Source: Syntrophomonas sp. UBA4911 (GTDB lineage Bacteria; Bacillota; Syntrophomonadia; Syntrophomonadales; Syntrophomonadaceae). From it: a stretch of DNA of 25,418 nucleotides. Both the position numbers and the translations under genes were made by a program. The DNA lies in contig DHCD01000021.1 in NCBI GenBank assembly GCA_002398105.1, positions 1 through 25,418 on the forward strand. The letters run 5' to 3'. Below, piece by piece: positions 1 through 6,916 of this stretch (positions are counted from its first letter, which is position 1; each line of letters opens with the position of its first letter). The notes below the pieces were generated by a model. It had not been told where the DNA came from, did no database searches, and saw nothing but the letters and a program-made list of their open reading frames with translations.

Positions 1-139
1 GCGGAATGGGTGTTTTTATGAAAATGATCTCTCTGGCCGGCCTGGCTATTTGCTTTCTCTGCTACTCTGCTCACTTCTTTAATTATTGCTTATCTTCAAC
101 ATCTTTCCCTCCTGCCAAGCCGCTGAGACCATGTTGTTG

Positions 140-1006
140 TTACAGAACCAGCTTAATTGCGGAGTAGCTCTTTTTGAGCGCTTGATAATAATCCTCGAAG
201 GGCTCTACGCCGCCTTTCATTGACTTGGTCCCTAAGACCGTACCCAGAGGATCCAGTTCATTCATAATTTTGATTTGTTCCTCTGTGGGAGGTTCCAGCA
301 CCGTTAACCGCGGGGATACTTTTAAATCCCAGTCAATCAGTTCTTTGATCGCTTCCACGGTCTCTCCCGGATAAATAGAGTCCAAGTACATTTCTTTGCT
401 TTCCTCATCGAATTTAAACAAACCCCGGTCAGTCACTACCGCAACCGGCCCCCCTCCCAGCAGACCCGCCTTTTTCCTGGAATCATAACCGGTCAAGTGC
501 CCGGGACTGGTGTTAAAATCAATTTTTTCCACAAACTTGCCCTTCTGCAGCCGCATGACAATGACCGTGCGCGGAGCGGAAGAGGCAATGTCGTTCGCTC
601 CGCCGCTCCCCGGCAGCCTGACCTGGGGGTGATGATAGTCGCCGTTCTCGCCGAATATTGTTGTGGTATTCAGATTGCCGAATTTATCACATTCCGCTCC
701 GCCTATAATTCCCACCGTAACAAACCCGCGCTGCAAGTCGCTGAAAATCTGGTTCATCGAACCTGCCACCAGTGCATTATCGGTGGTGGGACTATCCGAT
801 ATGGTCCAGGGCATCCGGCGGGTCTTCGACCCAACGCCGCCACCTTCATAGGCCAGAATTACATCCGGCGCGTGGGTGGCGGCCGCAACCGCACCTGCCA
901 TGAGCGGGATGCCCACCCCGACAAAGGCTACGTCATCATTCCGAATTTGTTTGGCACAAACCGCGGCCATCATTTCCGAGGCTGAGTATTTTTCAGCGTA
1001 TTTCAT
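140..1006 (-). CDS. gctB: CoA-transferase beta subunit (glutaconate CoA-transferase GctB family)
   Basis: This is the second subunit of a class I CoA-transferase, which moves CoA between a carboxylic acid and an acyl-CoA in the cytoplasm. The protein has 288 residues. A Tyr-Glu-Gly-Gly-Gly motif puts a glutamate at position 54, the position of the catalytic glutamate in Acidaminococcus GctB, so it is probably an active transferase. Other family signs are the glycine-rich segment near residue 26 (GVGIP) and LPGSGGANDIASSA near 131-144. The ATG overlaps the gctA stop by one base (TAATG) and follows a GGGAGGG site, so the two subunits are translationally coupled. The substrate cannot be read from sequence; glutaconate, 3-oxoacids and steroid-ring acids (IpdAB branch) are all used by relatives. 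Confidence 0.85.
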   Translation of the reverse strand: MKYAEKYSASEMMAAVCAKQIRNDDVAFVGVGIPLMAGAVAAATHAPDVILAYEGGGVGSKTRRMPWTISDSPTTDNALVAGSMNQIFSDLQRGFVTVGIIGGAECDKFGNLNTTTIFGENGDYHHPQVRLPGSGGANDIASSAPRTVIVMRLQKGKFVEKIDFNTSPGHLTGYDSRKKAGLLGGGPVAVVTDRGLFKFDEESKEMYLDSIYPGETVEAIKELIDWDLKVSPRLTVLEPPTEEQIKIMNELDPLGTVLGTKSMKGGVEPFEDYYQALKKSYSAIKLVL

Positions 1007-1941
1007 TATAATCTTCCCTCCCCCGTTTTCGCAGTAATTTCCGGTATCATGCAGTTGTCCTGTTCCATTTCCTGAAGTTTGGCCAAACGTTCACGTCCCA
1101 CTTTGTCCAGATATTGTTCATGATTGTCGATCTTATAAACCCATTCATCCAGCCACTGTAAAATACCTTCCCGGCTTTTGGAAGCCTTAATGAATTCCTG
1201 GCGGAAGGGATTATCCATCCAATAGTATCCGGTAACTGATAACGGATGGCAGCCAAAGGGCAGTTCCACAACTGCCGATACGGCATATTCGGGAATTGTT
1301 GTCATATTGGGGATTTTACGGATCTCCGAGGTGGGTACGATCTCTTCACAGGTGATGACAACGTTTTTGGAGGCCTTGGCAGCATGTTCATCATTACCCA
1401 GCATACCCCATATTTGGCAGTTACCGGCCATATCAGCCCGTTGCACATGGATAAAGGTTACGTCAGGCGTAGCGGCGGGTACCAGGGCTATGGGGCCAGT
1501 CCCGTAAGGATCGTCGATGACCTTTATGTCCGGATTATACTTTATAATATCACTGCCCAGAAGCGATTTGGTGGGCATAAATGGGAGTCCCATGGCTCCG
1601 GCCATCAAACGAAGCCCGGCACTGTAGTTCGAATAAGGGATCATTTCGATATGATTGGGAATGCCTTGCTCTACCGCGCGGCGAATATTGTACCCCTGCC
1701 CCACTACTCCGATCCAAATATACGCCGCTTCAATACGGTTGAAACAGCCGGCTGCCACCAGCAGCTCCACGGGATCGGTTGTGGTATCAGTAATATAAGT
1801 AATATTTTTGCGGCCTTGCCTTATAATCTCATGAGCGACGGCCAATGGTTCGCGGGCGCATATACTGGCTATGTTCATGGAACAGCCGTCAAAAACATAC
1901 TTGCTCACTGCCTCTTTTAGGGTCATTCGTTTATCTAGCAA
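1006..1941 (-). CDS. gctA: CoA-transferase alpha subunit (glutaconate CoA-transferase GctA family)
   Basis: This is the first subunit of the heteromeric class I CoA-transferase encoded with the downstream gctB. The frame is open up to 2052, but I place the start at the TTG at 1941: GAGGAGG sits 7 bases upstream at 1949-1955, and the protein then begins LLDKRMTLKEAV, close to the usual GctA N terminus. That gives 311 residues, near family length. The body has family-like segments such as DGCSMNIASICAREPLAVAHE and PYGTGPIALVPAATPDVTFI. An ATG five codons further in is the alternative start. The operon is gctA-gctB; a palindrome-overlapped promoter candidate lies about 90 bases upstream. The substrate is unknown. 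Confidence 0.83.
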   Translation of the reverse strand: MLDKRMTLKEAVSKYVFDGCSMNIASICAREPLAVAHEIIRQGRKNITYITDTTTDPVELLVAAGCFNRIEAAYIWIGVVGQGYNIRRAVEQGIPNHIEMIPYSNYSAGLRLMAGAMGLPFMPTKSLLGSDIIKYNPDIKVIDDPYGTGPIALVPAATPDVTFIHVQRADMAGNCQIWGMLGNDEHAAKASKNVVITCEEIVPTSEIRKIPNMTTIPEYAVSAVVELPFGCHPLSVTGYYWMDNPFRQEFIKASKSREGILQWLDEWVYKIDNHEQYLDKVGRERLAKLQEMEQDNCMIPEITAKTGEGRL

Positions 1942-2023
1942 TGCTATTCCTCCTCGCAAATGCAAAATTTCTGTTTTTATAACATCCATTTCCCTGGCGA
2001 TCATAGTATCTCGTTGGATTGAT

Positions 2024-2052
2024 GTTATCTTGCTTATAAAATTAATAAGCAA
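2024..2052 (-). promoter_or_regulatory. Candidate promoter with overlapping palindrome upstream of gctAB
   Basis: On the minus strand TTGCTT (2047-2052) is followed by a 17-base spacer and GATAAC, a weak match to a housekeeping promoter. A perfect 8-bp inverted repeat, TTGCTTAT / ATAAGCAA with a 7-base centre (2030-2052), covers the -35 element and spacer, the usual place for a repressor operator. Just beyond, GATGTTAT (2021-2028) and its inverse ATAACATC (1980-1987 region) form a second loose pair. This is inferred from pattern only. Confidence 0.35.
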
Positions 2053-2198
2053 TTATTGTGCCACCCGATTTTAAATTAGAATTATTCGCACCTGCCTATT
2101 GATTTGACCGCCTGCCGGCTTTAATCCGTTATTCTGTTTTTCATTTCAATATTTGAATTTTCAGGCAGCTTAGTCACTTCAAAGGCCACTGCTGCAAG

Positions 2199-2254
2199 GG
2201 TAAAAAATAATAATGGTTTCATCCCCAAATTATTTGTTGGAGTGAAACCATTAT
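2199..2254 (-). terminator. Rho-independent terminator downstream of aroF
   Basis: A perfect 12-bp inverted repeat (ATAATGGTTTCA at 2210-2221, TGAAACCATTAT at 2243-2254) has a 21-base loop that contains an inner CCAA/TTGG pairing. Read on the minus strand, the stem runs into TATTTTTTAC, a U-tract. It sits about 95 bases past the aroF stop. The stem is AT-rich, so termination may be moderate. Confidence 0.6.
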
Positions 2255-2348
2255 GAAAATTCCATATTTTTTCATTAACCCCATATGTAAATGAAAAATA
2301 AAACTGTTTTACTATCTTTACAGGTGTCTATTTATCCGGACATTATTT

Positions 2349-3185
2349 TTAAATAACTATCTTGCCTTCCAGGTGAGCTATGTCGGCAACCTGTTTTAAC
2401 ATTCCGCGGAAGTTTTCGGGCGTAAGTGATTGCTTGCCATCAGACAGGGCCTGATCAGGGTTTTCATGTACTTCTACCATTACTCCGTCAGCCCCGGCAG
2501 CTATTGCCGCCTTGGCTATCGGGGTTACCATATGCCACTTTCCGGTAGCATGACTGGGGTCTACAATTATCGGCAGATGGGAAAGGTGCTTGATTAAAGG
2601 TACCGCACCAATGTCAACGGTATTGCGGGTATAGGGCTCAAAAGTTCTGATTCCCCGCTCACAGAGGATGACTTTTTCATTGCCCCCGTTCAGAATATAT
2701 TCCGCCGCCAGCAACCATTCCTCAATGGTGGCGGAAAGGCCTCGCTTGAGCAATATGGGTTTGTCCAATCTGCTCAGTTCTTCCAGGAGGGAAAAGTTCT
2801 GCATATTCCTGCTGCCTACCTGTAATATATCAATATTATCATATAAGATATCCAGGTCACGGACATCCATTATTTCGGTAGCAACCGGCAATCCCGTTAT
2901 CTGCCGGGCTTCTTTTATGATATCTATTCCCGGGCGGCCCAGACCTTTAAAAGAATAAGGCGAAGTACGCGGTTTAAACAGCCCGCCTCTCAATATATGA
3001 GCACCTGCCGCCTGAAGGAATACGGCCATATCAATATAGGACTCCTCGCATTCCACGGCACAGGGTCCGGCAATAATCGTACAGTAGCCCTCCCCCACGG
3101 TAATCTTGCGGGCCGCAGTATTTATCTGGATCCGGGTACTGTTCTCCCGGTTTTCCCGGGAAGCCATCTTAAATGATTGCATCAT
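2349..3185 (-). CDS. aroF: 3-deoxy-7-phosphoheptulonate synthase (DAHP synthase, type I-beta)
   Basis: The enzyme joins phosphoenolpyruvate and erythrose 4-phosphate to DAHP, the first step of the shikimate pathway. Family motifs in order are IAGPCAVE (about residues 38-45), LRGGLFKPRTSPYSFKG, PVATEIMD, ILQVGSRNMQNFSLL, PILLKRG and PIIVDPSHATG. From the ATG at 3185 the protein has 278 residues, the length of a bare catalytic barrel, without the N-terminal ferredoxin-like regulatory domain of Thermotoga-type enzymes and without a fused chorismate mutase. The ATG at 3185 is chosen over the upstream TTG because GGAGG (3192-3196) lies six bases before it; a second ATG follows directly. A separate AroH chorismate mutase is encoded near 10.4 kb. 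The gene is divergent from the nitrilase gene. Confidence 0.92.
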   Translation of the reverse strand: MMQSFKMASRENRENSTRIQINTAARKITVGEGYCTIIAGPCAVECEESYIDMAVFLQAAGAHILRGGLFKPRTSPYSFKGLGRPGIDIIKEARQITGLPVATEIMDVRDLDILYDNIDILQVGSRNMQNFSLLEELSRLDKPILLKRGLSATIEEWLLAAEYILNGGNEKVILCERGIRTFEPYTRNTVDIGAVPLIKHLSHLPIIVDPSHATGKWHMVTPIAKAAIAAGADGVMVEVHENPDQALSDGKQSLTPENFRGMLKQVADIAHLEGKIVI

Positions 3186-3237
3186 TAATATCCTCCACAA
3201 CCCTGAATCATCATTTTCATTCCCTGTAAATATTTTA

Positions 3238-3246
3238 TGTTATATT
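3238..3246 (+). promoter_or_regulatory. Candidate extended -10 promoter for the nitrilase gene
   Basis: TGT followed directly by TATATT fits the extended -10 form. It lies about 40 bases upstream of the start at 3286, in the divergent gap with aroF. No good -35 is visible at 17 bases, so support is modest. Confidence 0.3.
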
Positions 3247-3285
3247 ATCATCAGGAGACAAGCTGCTTTATACGAGGAGGAAAAT

Positions 3286-4140
3286 ATGCATAAGTTTAGA
3301 GTGGCCATTATTCAGATGCCGGTGACTGATGATAAAAAGAACAATCTTGATAAAGCTCAAGCTATGATAATAGAGGCCTGCCGGCAGGAAGCGGAAATGG
3401 TGGTTTTACCTGAAGTATTTAATTCCCCTTATCAGACTGCTCTATTTCCTGATTATGCCGAACCCTATCCGGGCCCCAGCACCGAACTGCTGTCCCGCCT
3501 GGCCCGGGAAAAGAGAATGATTTTGATAGGAGGTTCCATCATAGAGCAGGATATCTCGGGCAAGCTTTATAACAGCAGTTTTGTTTTTGATGAAGCCGGA
3601 AACTTGCTGACCCGCCATCGCAAAATACATTTATTCGACATTGACCTGCCGGGTAAGGTTGCCGTAAGGGAATCGGACACCCTGCATGCCGGAGATACAA
3701 TTACTGTTGTCAGACATAATAAGCTGTGTTTCGGATTAATGATATGTTATGATTGCCGCTTTACCGAGCTCAGCCGGGCCATGGTATTGGAAGGCGCCGA
3801 ATTGCTGGTCATACCGGCAGCTTTTACCGCCGCCACCGGTCAGGCCCACTGGGATATGCTGATGCGCAGCCGGGCGGTCGATAACCAATGCTATGTAATC
3901 GCGGCATCACCAGCCCGTAATCTCAAAGCCTCTTATCAGGTCTGGGGCCATTCCATGGTGGTTGACCCCTGGGGCAGAATCGTGGCTGAGACTGGGGAAG
4001 CAGAGGATATCGTATATGCCGACCTGGATTTCAAGCTGCTGCGGCAGATCCGCCAGGAACTGCCTCTGCTGCAGCACCGCCGACCTGATGTTTATCAACT
4101 CAGTTACCGTAAACCAAGCCCGGCAGCAGACCGGGAATAA
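3286..4140 (+). CDS. Carbon-nitrogen hydrolase, omega-amidase (Nit2-like)
   Basis: This is a nitrilase-superfamily amidase. The Nit2/YafV branch hydrolyses alpha-ketoglutaramate and alpha-ketosuccinamate to the 2-oxoacid and ammonia. The catalytic triad is visible: Glu43 in VVLPEVFNSPY, Lys113 in RHRKIHLFDID and Cys154 in MICYDCRF. The protein has 284 residues, normal for the family. The frame is open further upstream, but the ATG at 3286 follows GAGGAGG (3274-3280) with ideal spacing and the Nit domain begins right after it. It stands alone on the plus strand between aroF and the DUF4157 gene. Omega-amidase is more likely than nitrilase from the CYDCRF motif; the exact substrate is inferred. 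Confidence 0.85.
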   Translation: MHKFRVAIIQMPVTDDKKNNLDKAQAMIIEACRQEAEMVVLPEVFNSPYQTALFPDYAEPYPGPSTELLSRLAREKRMILIGGSIIEQDISGKLYNSSFVFDEAGNLLTRHRKIHLFDIDLPGKVAVRESDTLHAGDTITVVRHNKLCFGLMICYDCRFTELSRAMVLEGAELLVIPAAFTAATGQAHWDMLMRSRAVDNQCYVIAASPARNLKASYQVWGHSMVVDPWGRIVAETGEAEDIVYADLDFKLLRQIRQELPLLQHRRPDVYQLSYRKPSPAADRE

Positions 4141-4160
4141 TGGGGGAAATCGCATTGAAG

Positions 4161-4208
4161 GGGCTGTCCTCAATCCAAAAGCGGATTGGAGAACAACCTC
4201 TTTATTAT
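4161..4208 (+). terminator. Possible terminator after the nitrilase gene
   Basis: CAATCC (4171-4176) pairs perfectly with GGATTG (4183-4188) around a six-base loop. Flanking bases extend the stem imperfectly on both sides, and the run CTTTATTATTTTGTT follows. The structure lies 20-50 bases past the stop codon. Confidence 0.4.
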
Positions 4209-4251
4209 TTTGTTGAAAGGGGTTAACTGCTGATTGTGATTAATAATCTTA

Positions 4252-4279
4252 TTGCCGATTGTCATAAATGTAATATAAT
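4252..4279 (+). promoter_or_regulatory. Candidate promoter for the DUF4157 gene
   Basis: TTGCCG (4252-4257), a 16-base spacer and a consensus TATAAT (4274-4279) lie 30 bases upstream of the start at 4309, followed by GGGAGGTG as ribosome binding site. The -10 is perfect and the -35 matches at three to four positions. The gene therefore probably has its own vegetative promoter. Confidence 0.5.
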
Positions 4280-4308
4280 ATAACATAAAACAACGAGGGA
4301 GGTGCTTT

Positions 4309-5535
4309 ATGTCAGAACAGGAAAGATTAGGAGCGCAACTTCAAGATACCAGCTTCTCGACCAGTTCAAACCAGGCCCAACAGGGTTCTTTGCTCACAGA
4401 TAATCATCCATCTGAAATAATCCAAAGAGCAAGTATTTGTCCCGGTTCTTTAACAAGCTCCGATATAATGCAGCTTCAGAATACCATCGGCAATCGGGCA
4501 GTCTGCCAGCTGATGCAGAATCTGAGCTTGGTGCAACCCTCATCCTCAGTGAAGCGGGAATCTAAACCAGGAGACTTTCTGCCGCCTACTGTACCGAGCA
4601 TGCAGGGTTTGGGAGCAGAGCCGGTTCAAATGCAGGCGGAAAATAATACCGGATTGCCGGATACTTTGAAGGCGGGTGTCGAGCGACTATCTGGAATTGA
4701 TATGAGCGAGGTGAGGGTTCATTATAATTCGGACAAGCCGGCACAACTGGGAGCTCTGGCCTATACCCAGGGTAAGGATATACATGTGGCAGCCGGCCAG
4801 GAAAGACACTTGCCCCATGAAGCCTGGCATGTGGTTCAGCAAGCCCGGCAGCAGGTTCAGCCTACGGTTCAGACGAAAGGCGCAGCGGTGAACGATGAAC
4901 CGGGCTTGGAAAATGAGGCCAGCGAGAAAGGCAGACAATCCTTAAAAGAAGGCGAAAATGCAGAAATCCTGGGGTTTGGCAGTATCGCCCAAGATAGCTA
5001 TAAAGCAGCAGGCGGAGCAGAAGTAATTCAAAAAATGAATAATGGCGAAGAAGAAGAGGAAAAAAAGAAAGAAAAAGAAGAGAGCAGCGGAAGCGAAGAA
5101 GAGGAAGAGAAAGAGAAAGAGAGCAGCGGAAGCGAAGAGGAGGAAGAGGAAGAGAGCAGCGGAAGCGGAGAAGAAGAAACGGGCGAGGAGCTTAGCGAGA
5201 AACAAACTAACCGAAAAGAAGCCGAGCGGCAAAAGGCTATCCGCAAATTCAAGTTTGAAATGGGGCATCTGAAGAAAAAGGACAGTAGCGGACATGGAAA
5301 GGGAAAAAAGATCACTGCGGGAAGTAAAGCAGACAAGCATCAGAAAGGGCAAAAACGAAAGACTGACCGAAAGAGAACCCTTAAAGGGCGGGTTGCGGAA
5401 GCTGCTGAGAGACTGGAAGAACTAGATGTTGACCCGAGCAAAATTAAGAGTGCCTCGAGATTGAAAAAGGAAAAGGAGCAAGCAAAGAAGAAGAAAAAAA
5501 AGGAAGAAAGGAAGAAGCGAAGAGAGGACAAATAG
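4309..5535 (+). CDS. DUF4157 domain protein with acidic repeats and basic tail (putative eCIS-type cargo)
   Basis: The protein has 408 residues and no signal peptide. Residues 56-70 carry the LQNTIGNRAV..LM motif that often precedes DUF4157. Residues about 115-180 form the DUF4157 domain: GLPDTLKAGVERLSGIDMS, VRVHYNSDKPAQLGALAYTQG, and HEAWHVVQQ at 170-178, an HExxH zinc-metallopeptidase-like motif. DUF4157 is known as a domain enriched in proteins linked to extracellular contractile injection systems. Residues 247-295 are Glu/Ser-rich with three ESSGS repeats, and from 302 onward the chain is strongly basic, ending in Lys/Arg runs. I cannot assign the C-terminal region (about 300-408) to a toxin family; a His/Gly/Lys patch at 328-350 (SGHGKGKK...KHQKGQKR) is suggestive only. 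No injection-system gene is in the window. The start follows GGGAGGTG. Confidence 0.75.
   Translation: MSEQERLGAQLQDTSFSTSSNQAQQGSLLTDNHPSEIIQRASICPGSLTSSDIMQLQNTIGNRAVCQLMQNLSLVQPSSSVKRESKPGDFLPPTVPSMQGLGAEPVQMQAENNTGLPDTLKAGVERLSGIDMSEVRVHYNSDKPAQLGALAYTQGKDIHVAAGQERHLPHEAWHVVQQARQQVQPTVQTKGAAVNDEPGLENEASEKGRQSLKEGENAEILGFGSIAQDSYKAAGGAEVIQKMNNGEEEEEKKKEKEESSGSEEEEEKEKESSGSEEEEEEESSGSGEEETGEELSEKQTNRKEAERQKAIRKFKFEMGHLKKKDSSGHGKGKKITAGSKADKHQKGQKRKTDRKRTLKGRVAEAAERLEELDVDPSKIKSASRLKKEKEQAKKKKKKEERKKRREDK
5080..5167 (+). repeat. Three in-frame copies of a 16-base unit inside the DUF4157 gene
   Basis: GAGAGCAGCGGAAGCG occurs at 5080-5095, 5119-5134 and 5152-5167, spaced 39 and 33 bases apart. 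Both spacings are multiples of three, so each copy encodes ESSGS followed by a Glu/Lys run. The surrounding 5041-5200 is almost pure purine on the plus strand, and an A7 run lies at 5060-5066. Confidence 0.85.
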
Positions 5536-5618
5536 GCATAGGCCGGTGCTCGCAAGAAGATAATGCTCGGAAACTTACTAAAAAAGCGGCATCTGTCAGG
5601 CAGGATTAGCTCAGGCAA

Positions 5619-5661
5619 ATAAGGCCGCATGGATTCCATAAGGAGTCCCGTGCGGCCTTAT
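5619..5661. terminator. Strong hairpin between convergent genes, probably bidirectional terminator
   Basis: A perfect 11-bp inverted repeat, ATAAGGCCGCA (5619-5629) and TGCGGCCTTAT (5651-5661), is GC-rich in its core. The 21-base loop allows extra GGA/TCC pairing. It ends two bases from the methyltransferase stop and 84 bases past the DUF4157 stop. Neither side has a long U-tract, but the position between convergent genes fits shared termination. Confidence 0.6.
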
Positions 5662-5662
5662 G

Positions 5663-6550
5663 TTATTCACGCCTACTTTCAGGAGAAGTATAACGGGCGG
5701 CGCAAAAAAGTTCATGACCTCGGAAATTGGCCTGATAATTGACCATAAGCGCCATGGTTTCCTGAAAAGTCAGATTGGAGGTATGAAAACGCTCCTGGCC
5801 GGCCTTGAGGTCACTGGCATGCCGGTTCGGCTCCTGACGGCAAAAGAGACTTAGCACATTGAAGGAAGCTTGCTGCATCAGGAGGGCAAGGCTTTTTTCA
5901 GTGTAATGAAAAAAATGGTCGGTTTCCAGATAAAGGGGGGAGTTTTTGCCATAAACGTCGTTGGTCAGGGAATACCTGTTGGGAACACAGCATAACACGA
6001 GCCCCCCGGGCTTTAAAACAGCTTTGATTTCCTTCAGAAACTGAAGAGGATCGGTCATGTGCTCCAACAAGTGCCAAAAGACAACCACATCAAATGATGA
6101 TTCTTGATCAGCCGGATCTTGTTGGAACAAAGCAGGAGTCCAAAAGCTGTTTCGCAGGTCAAGCCCGTATTTTTGGCGGGCATAAGCACAGGACGGAGCG
6201 GATGGTTCCAGGCCAACAGCATTCCATCCCGCCGCCTGCGCCAAATAAAGGAATTCTCCCGTGCCTGACCCAATCTCCAGGAGCCGGCTTTTGGGCGAAG
6301 CAAATATATTTAACAGCAGCATGTAAAATGCCGCATGTTCCAGAAAAGTGCTCCGTAAATACGTGTCACGCATTGTTACCCAATCCGCGTTGTAAGTTTG
6401 GGCGCTTAACTCAGTAAGGCGGGCAGCACCGGGGGCAAGGTTTTCCTGAAAAAGCAGCCCGCAATCCTGGCATTCCACGAGGGTGAAGACAGGATAGCGC
6501 TGAAAAAGAACGATCTTGTTGGAATTGCAGATCGGACATGAATCCGGCAT
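5663..6550 (-). CDS. Class I SAM-dependent methyltransferase with N-terminal zinc ribbon
   Basis: The 295-residue protein starts with a zinc-ribbon pattern, CPIC at residues 5-8 and CQDC at 27-30. A Rossmann-fold methyltransferase domain (Methyltransf_23 type) follows: motif I is EIGSGTGEF at 92-100, then GLEP for the acidic SAM-ribose contact, FDVVVFWHLLEHMTDP for motif II, and LKPGGLVLCCVPN. This layout is common in methyltransferases that act on sugars or small molecules in surface-polysaccharide clusters, but no such cluster is visible here, so the substrate is unknown. AAAGGAG lies six bases upstream of the ATG. It is convergent with the DUF4157 gene and has no obvious operon partner. 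Confidence 0.8.
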   Translation of the reverse strand: MPDSCPICNSNKIVLFQRYPVFTLVECQDCGLLFQENLAPGAARLTELSAQTYNADWVTMRDTYLRSTFLEHAAFYMLLLNIFASPKSRLLEIGSGTGEFLYLAQAAGWNAVGLEPSAPSCAYARQKYGLDLRNSFWTPALFQQDPADQESSFDVVVFWHLLEHMTDPLQFLKEIKAVLKPGGLVLCCVPNRYSLTNDVYGKNSPLYLETDHFFHYTEKSLALLMQQASFNVLSLFCRQEPNRHASDLKAGQERFHTSNLTFQETMALMVNYQANFRGHELFCAARYTSPESRRE

Positions 6551-6690
6551 TTGACCACTCCTTTAGCAATTTAATCTGGAGATAAAATATCGTGGCATAT
6601 TCAATATATACGACGGAGACAAGATTGGTTACCAACTGATACAGAATAGGAAAAGTTGCCAATAGTTTTTACTGTGATCAATCAACGGCC

Positions 6691-6740
6691 GGGTGTGTTC
6701 CGAAGTTTGGGGTGTGTCCCGAAGTTTGTGTAAAGTCCAA
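6691..6740 (+). mobile_element. Possible solo IS256-family terminal repeat, first 19 bp duplicated
   Basis: GGGTGTGTTCCGAAGTTTG (6691-6709) is followed directly by GGGTGTGTCCCGAAGTTTG (6710-6728), one mismatch apart, then TGTAAAGTCC. The GTTTGTGTAAA segment matches my memory of IS256/mutator-family terminal inverted repeats, read from outside inwards to the right. No matching opposite end and no transposase is visible, so this would be a remnant. The family assignment rests on short motif recall. Confidence 0.4.
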
Positions 6741-6829
6741 AACAATGTAAAATAAGGCGGTATTTTTCGGGGTCAGTCGACCGGGGAGGGGGAGAGGGGA
6801 GAGAGCCACTACAAATACAATCAACGAGA

Positions 6830-6899
6830 GATTATCCCGAATTTTCCGCACATACCCGCATAAAGTAAAGAGGTCGTGCTTGAAAATTTCGGGATAATC
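6830..6899. repeat. 17-bp inverted repeat with 35-base loop
   Basis: GATTATCCCGAA-TTTTC (6830-6846) is the inverse of GAAAATTTCGGGATAATC (6882-6899) with a single bulged base. It lies just past the copZ stop, so it could serve as the cop operon 3' hairpin, but no U-tract follows on either strand. A small mobile-element relic is the other reading. Confidence 0.65.
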
Positions 6900-6916
6900 C
6901 CCAATAAGGGCAGGTC

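Larger units (their letters stand above)
1942..2348. other. Noncoding gap between gctA and aroF
   Basis: This 407-base gap separates two minus-strand genes. It holds the gctA leader and promoter candidate on the left and the aroF terminator hairpin at 2201-2254 on the right. The part at 2053-2200 is AT-rich and shows no gene. I see no convincing small ORF with a ribosome binding site and no known riboswitch signature. Confidence 0.6.
6551..6916. other. Noncoding gap with mobile-element scars
   Basis: This 366-base gap lies between the start of the methyltransferase gene and the end of copZ. It holds a 19-bp tandem duplication resembling an IS256-type end (6691-6740), a cluster of four G-tracts (6769-6799) and a 17-bp inverted repeat (6830-6899). 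I see no ORF with a ribosome binding site and no transposase coding sequence. Confidence 0.6.

Noticed and set aside
79..102. Minus-strand ATG with a GGAGGG site near the left edge, reading seven codons (MLKISNN)
   Set aside because: Stops after seven codons, and the other frames also stop quickly; too little sequence remains to say whether a gene follows.
497..985. 162-codon plus-strand frame opposite gctB
   Set aside because: Lies wholly antisense to a clear CoA-transferase gene, has no ribosome binding site and no recognisable motif.
5042..5272. Plus-strand Lys/Arg-rich frame inside the DUF4157 gene with repeated RAAEA
   Set aside because: No ribosome binding site before its ATG; it is the repeat block of the DUF4157 gene read in another frame.
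5028..5352. Minus-strand frames of Ser/Phe- or Leu/Phe-rich proteins opposite the DUF4157 repeats
   Set aside because: Complement of GA-rich codons gives open but low-complexity frames; no start signals.
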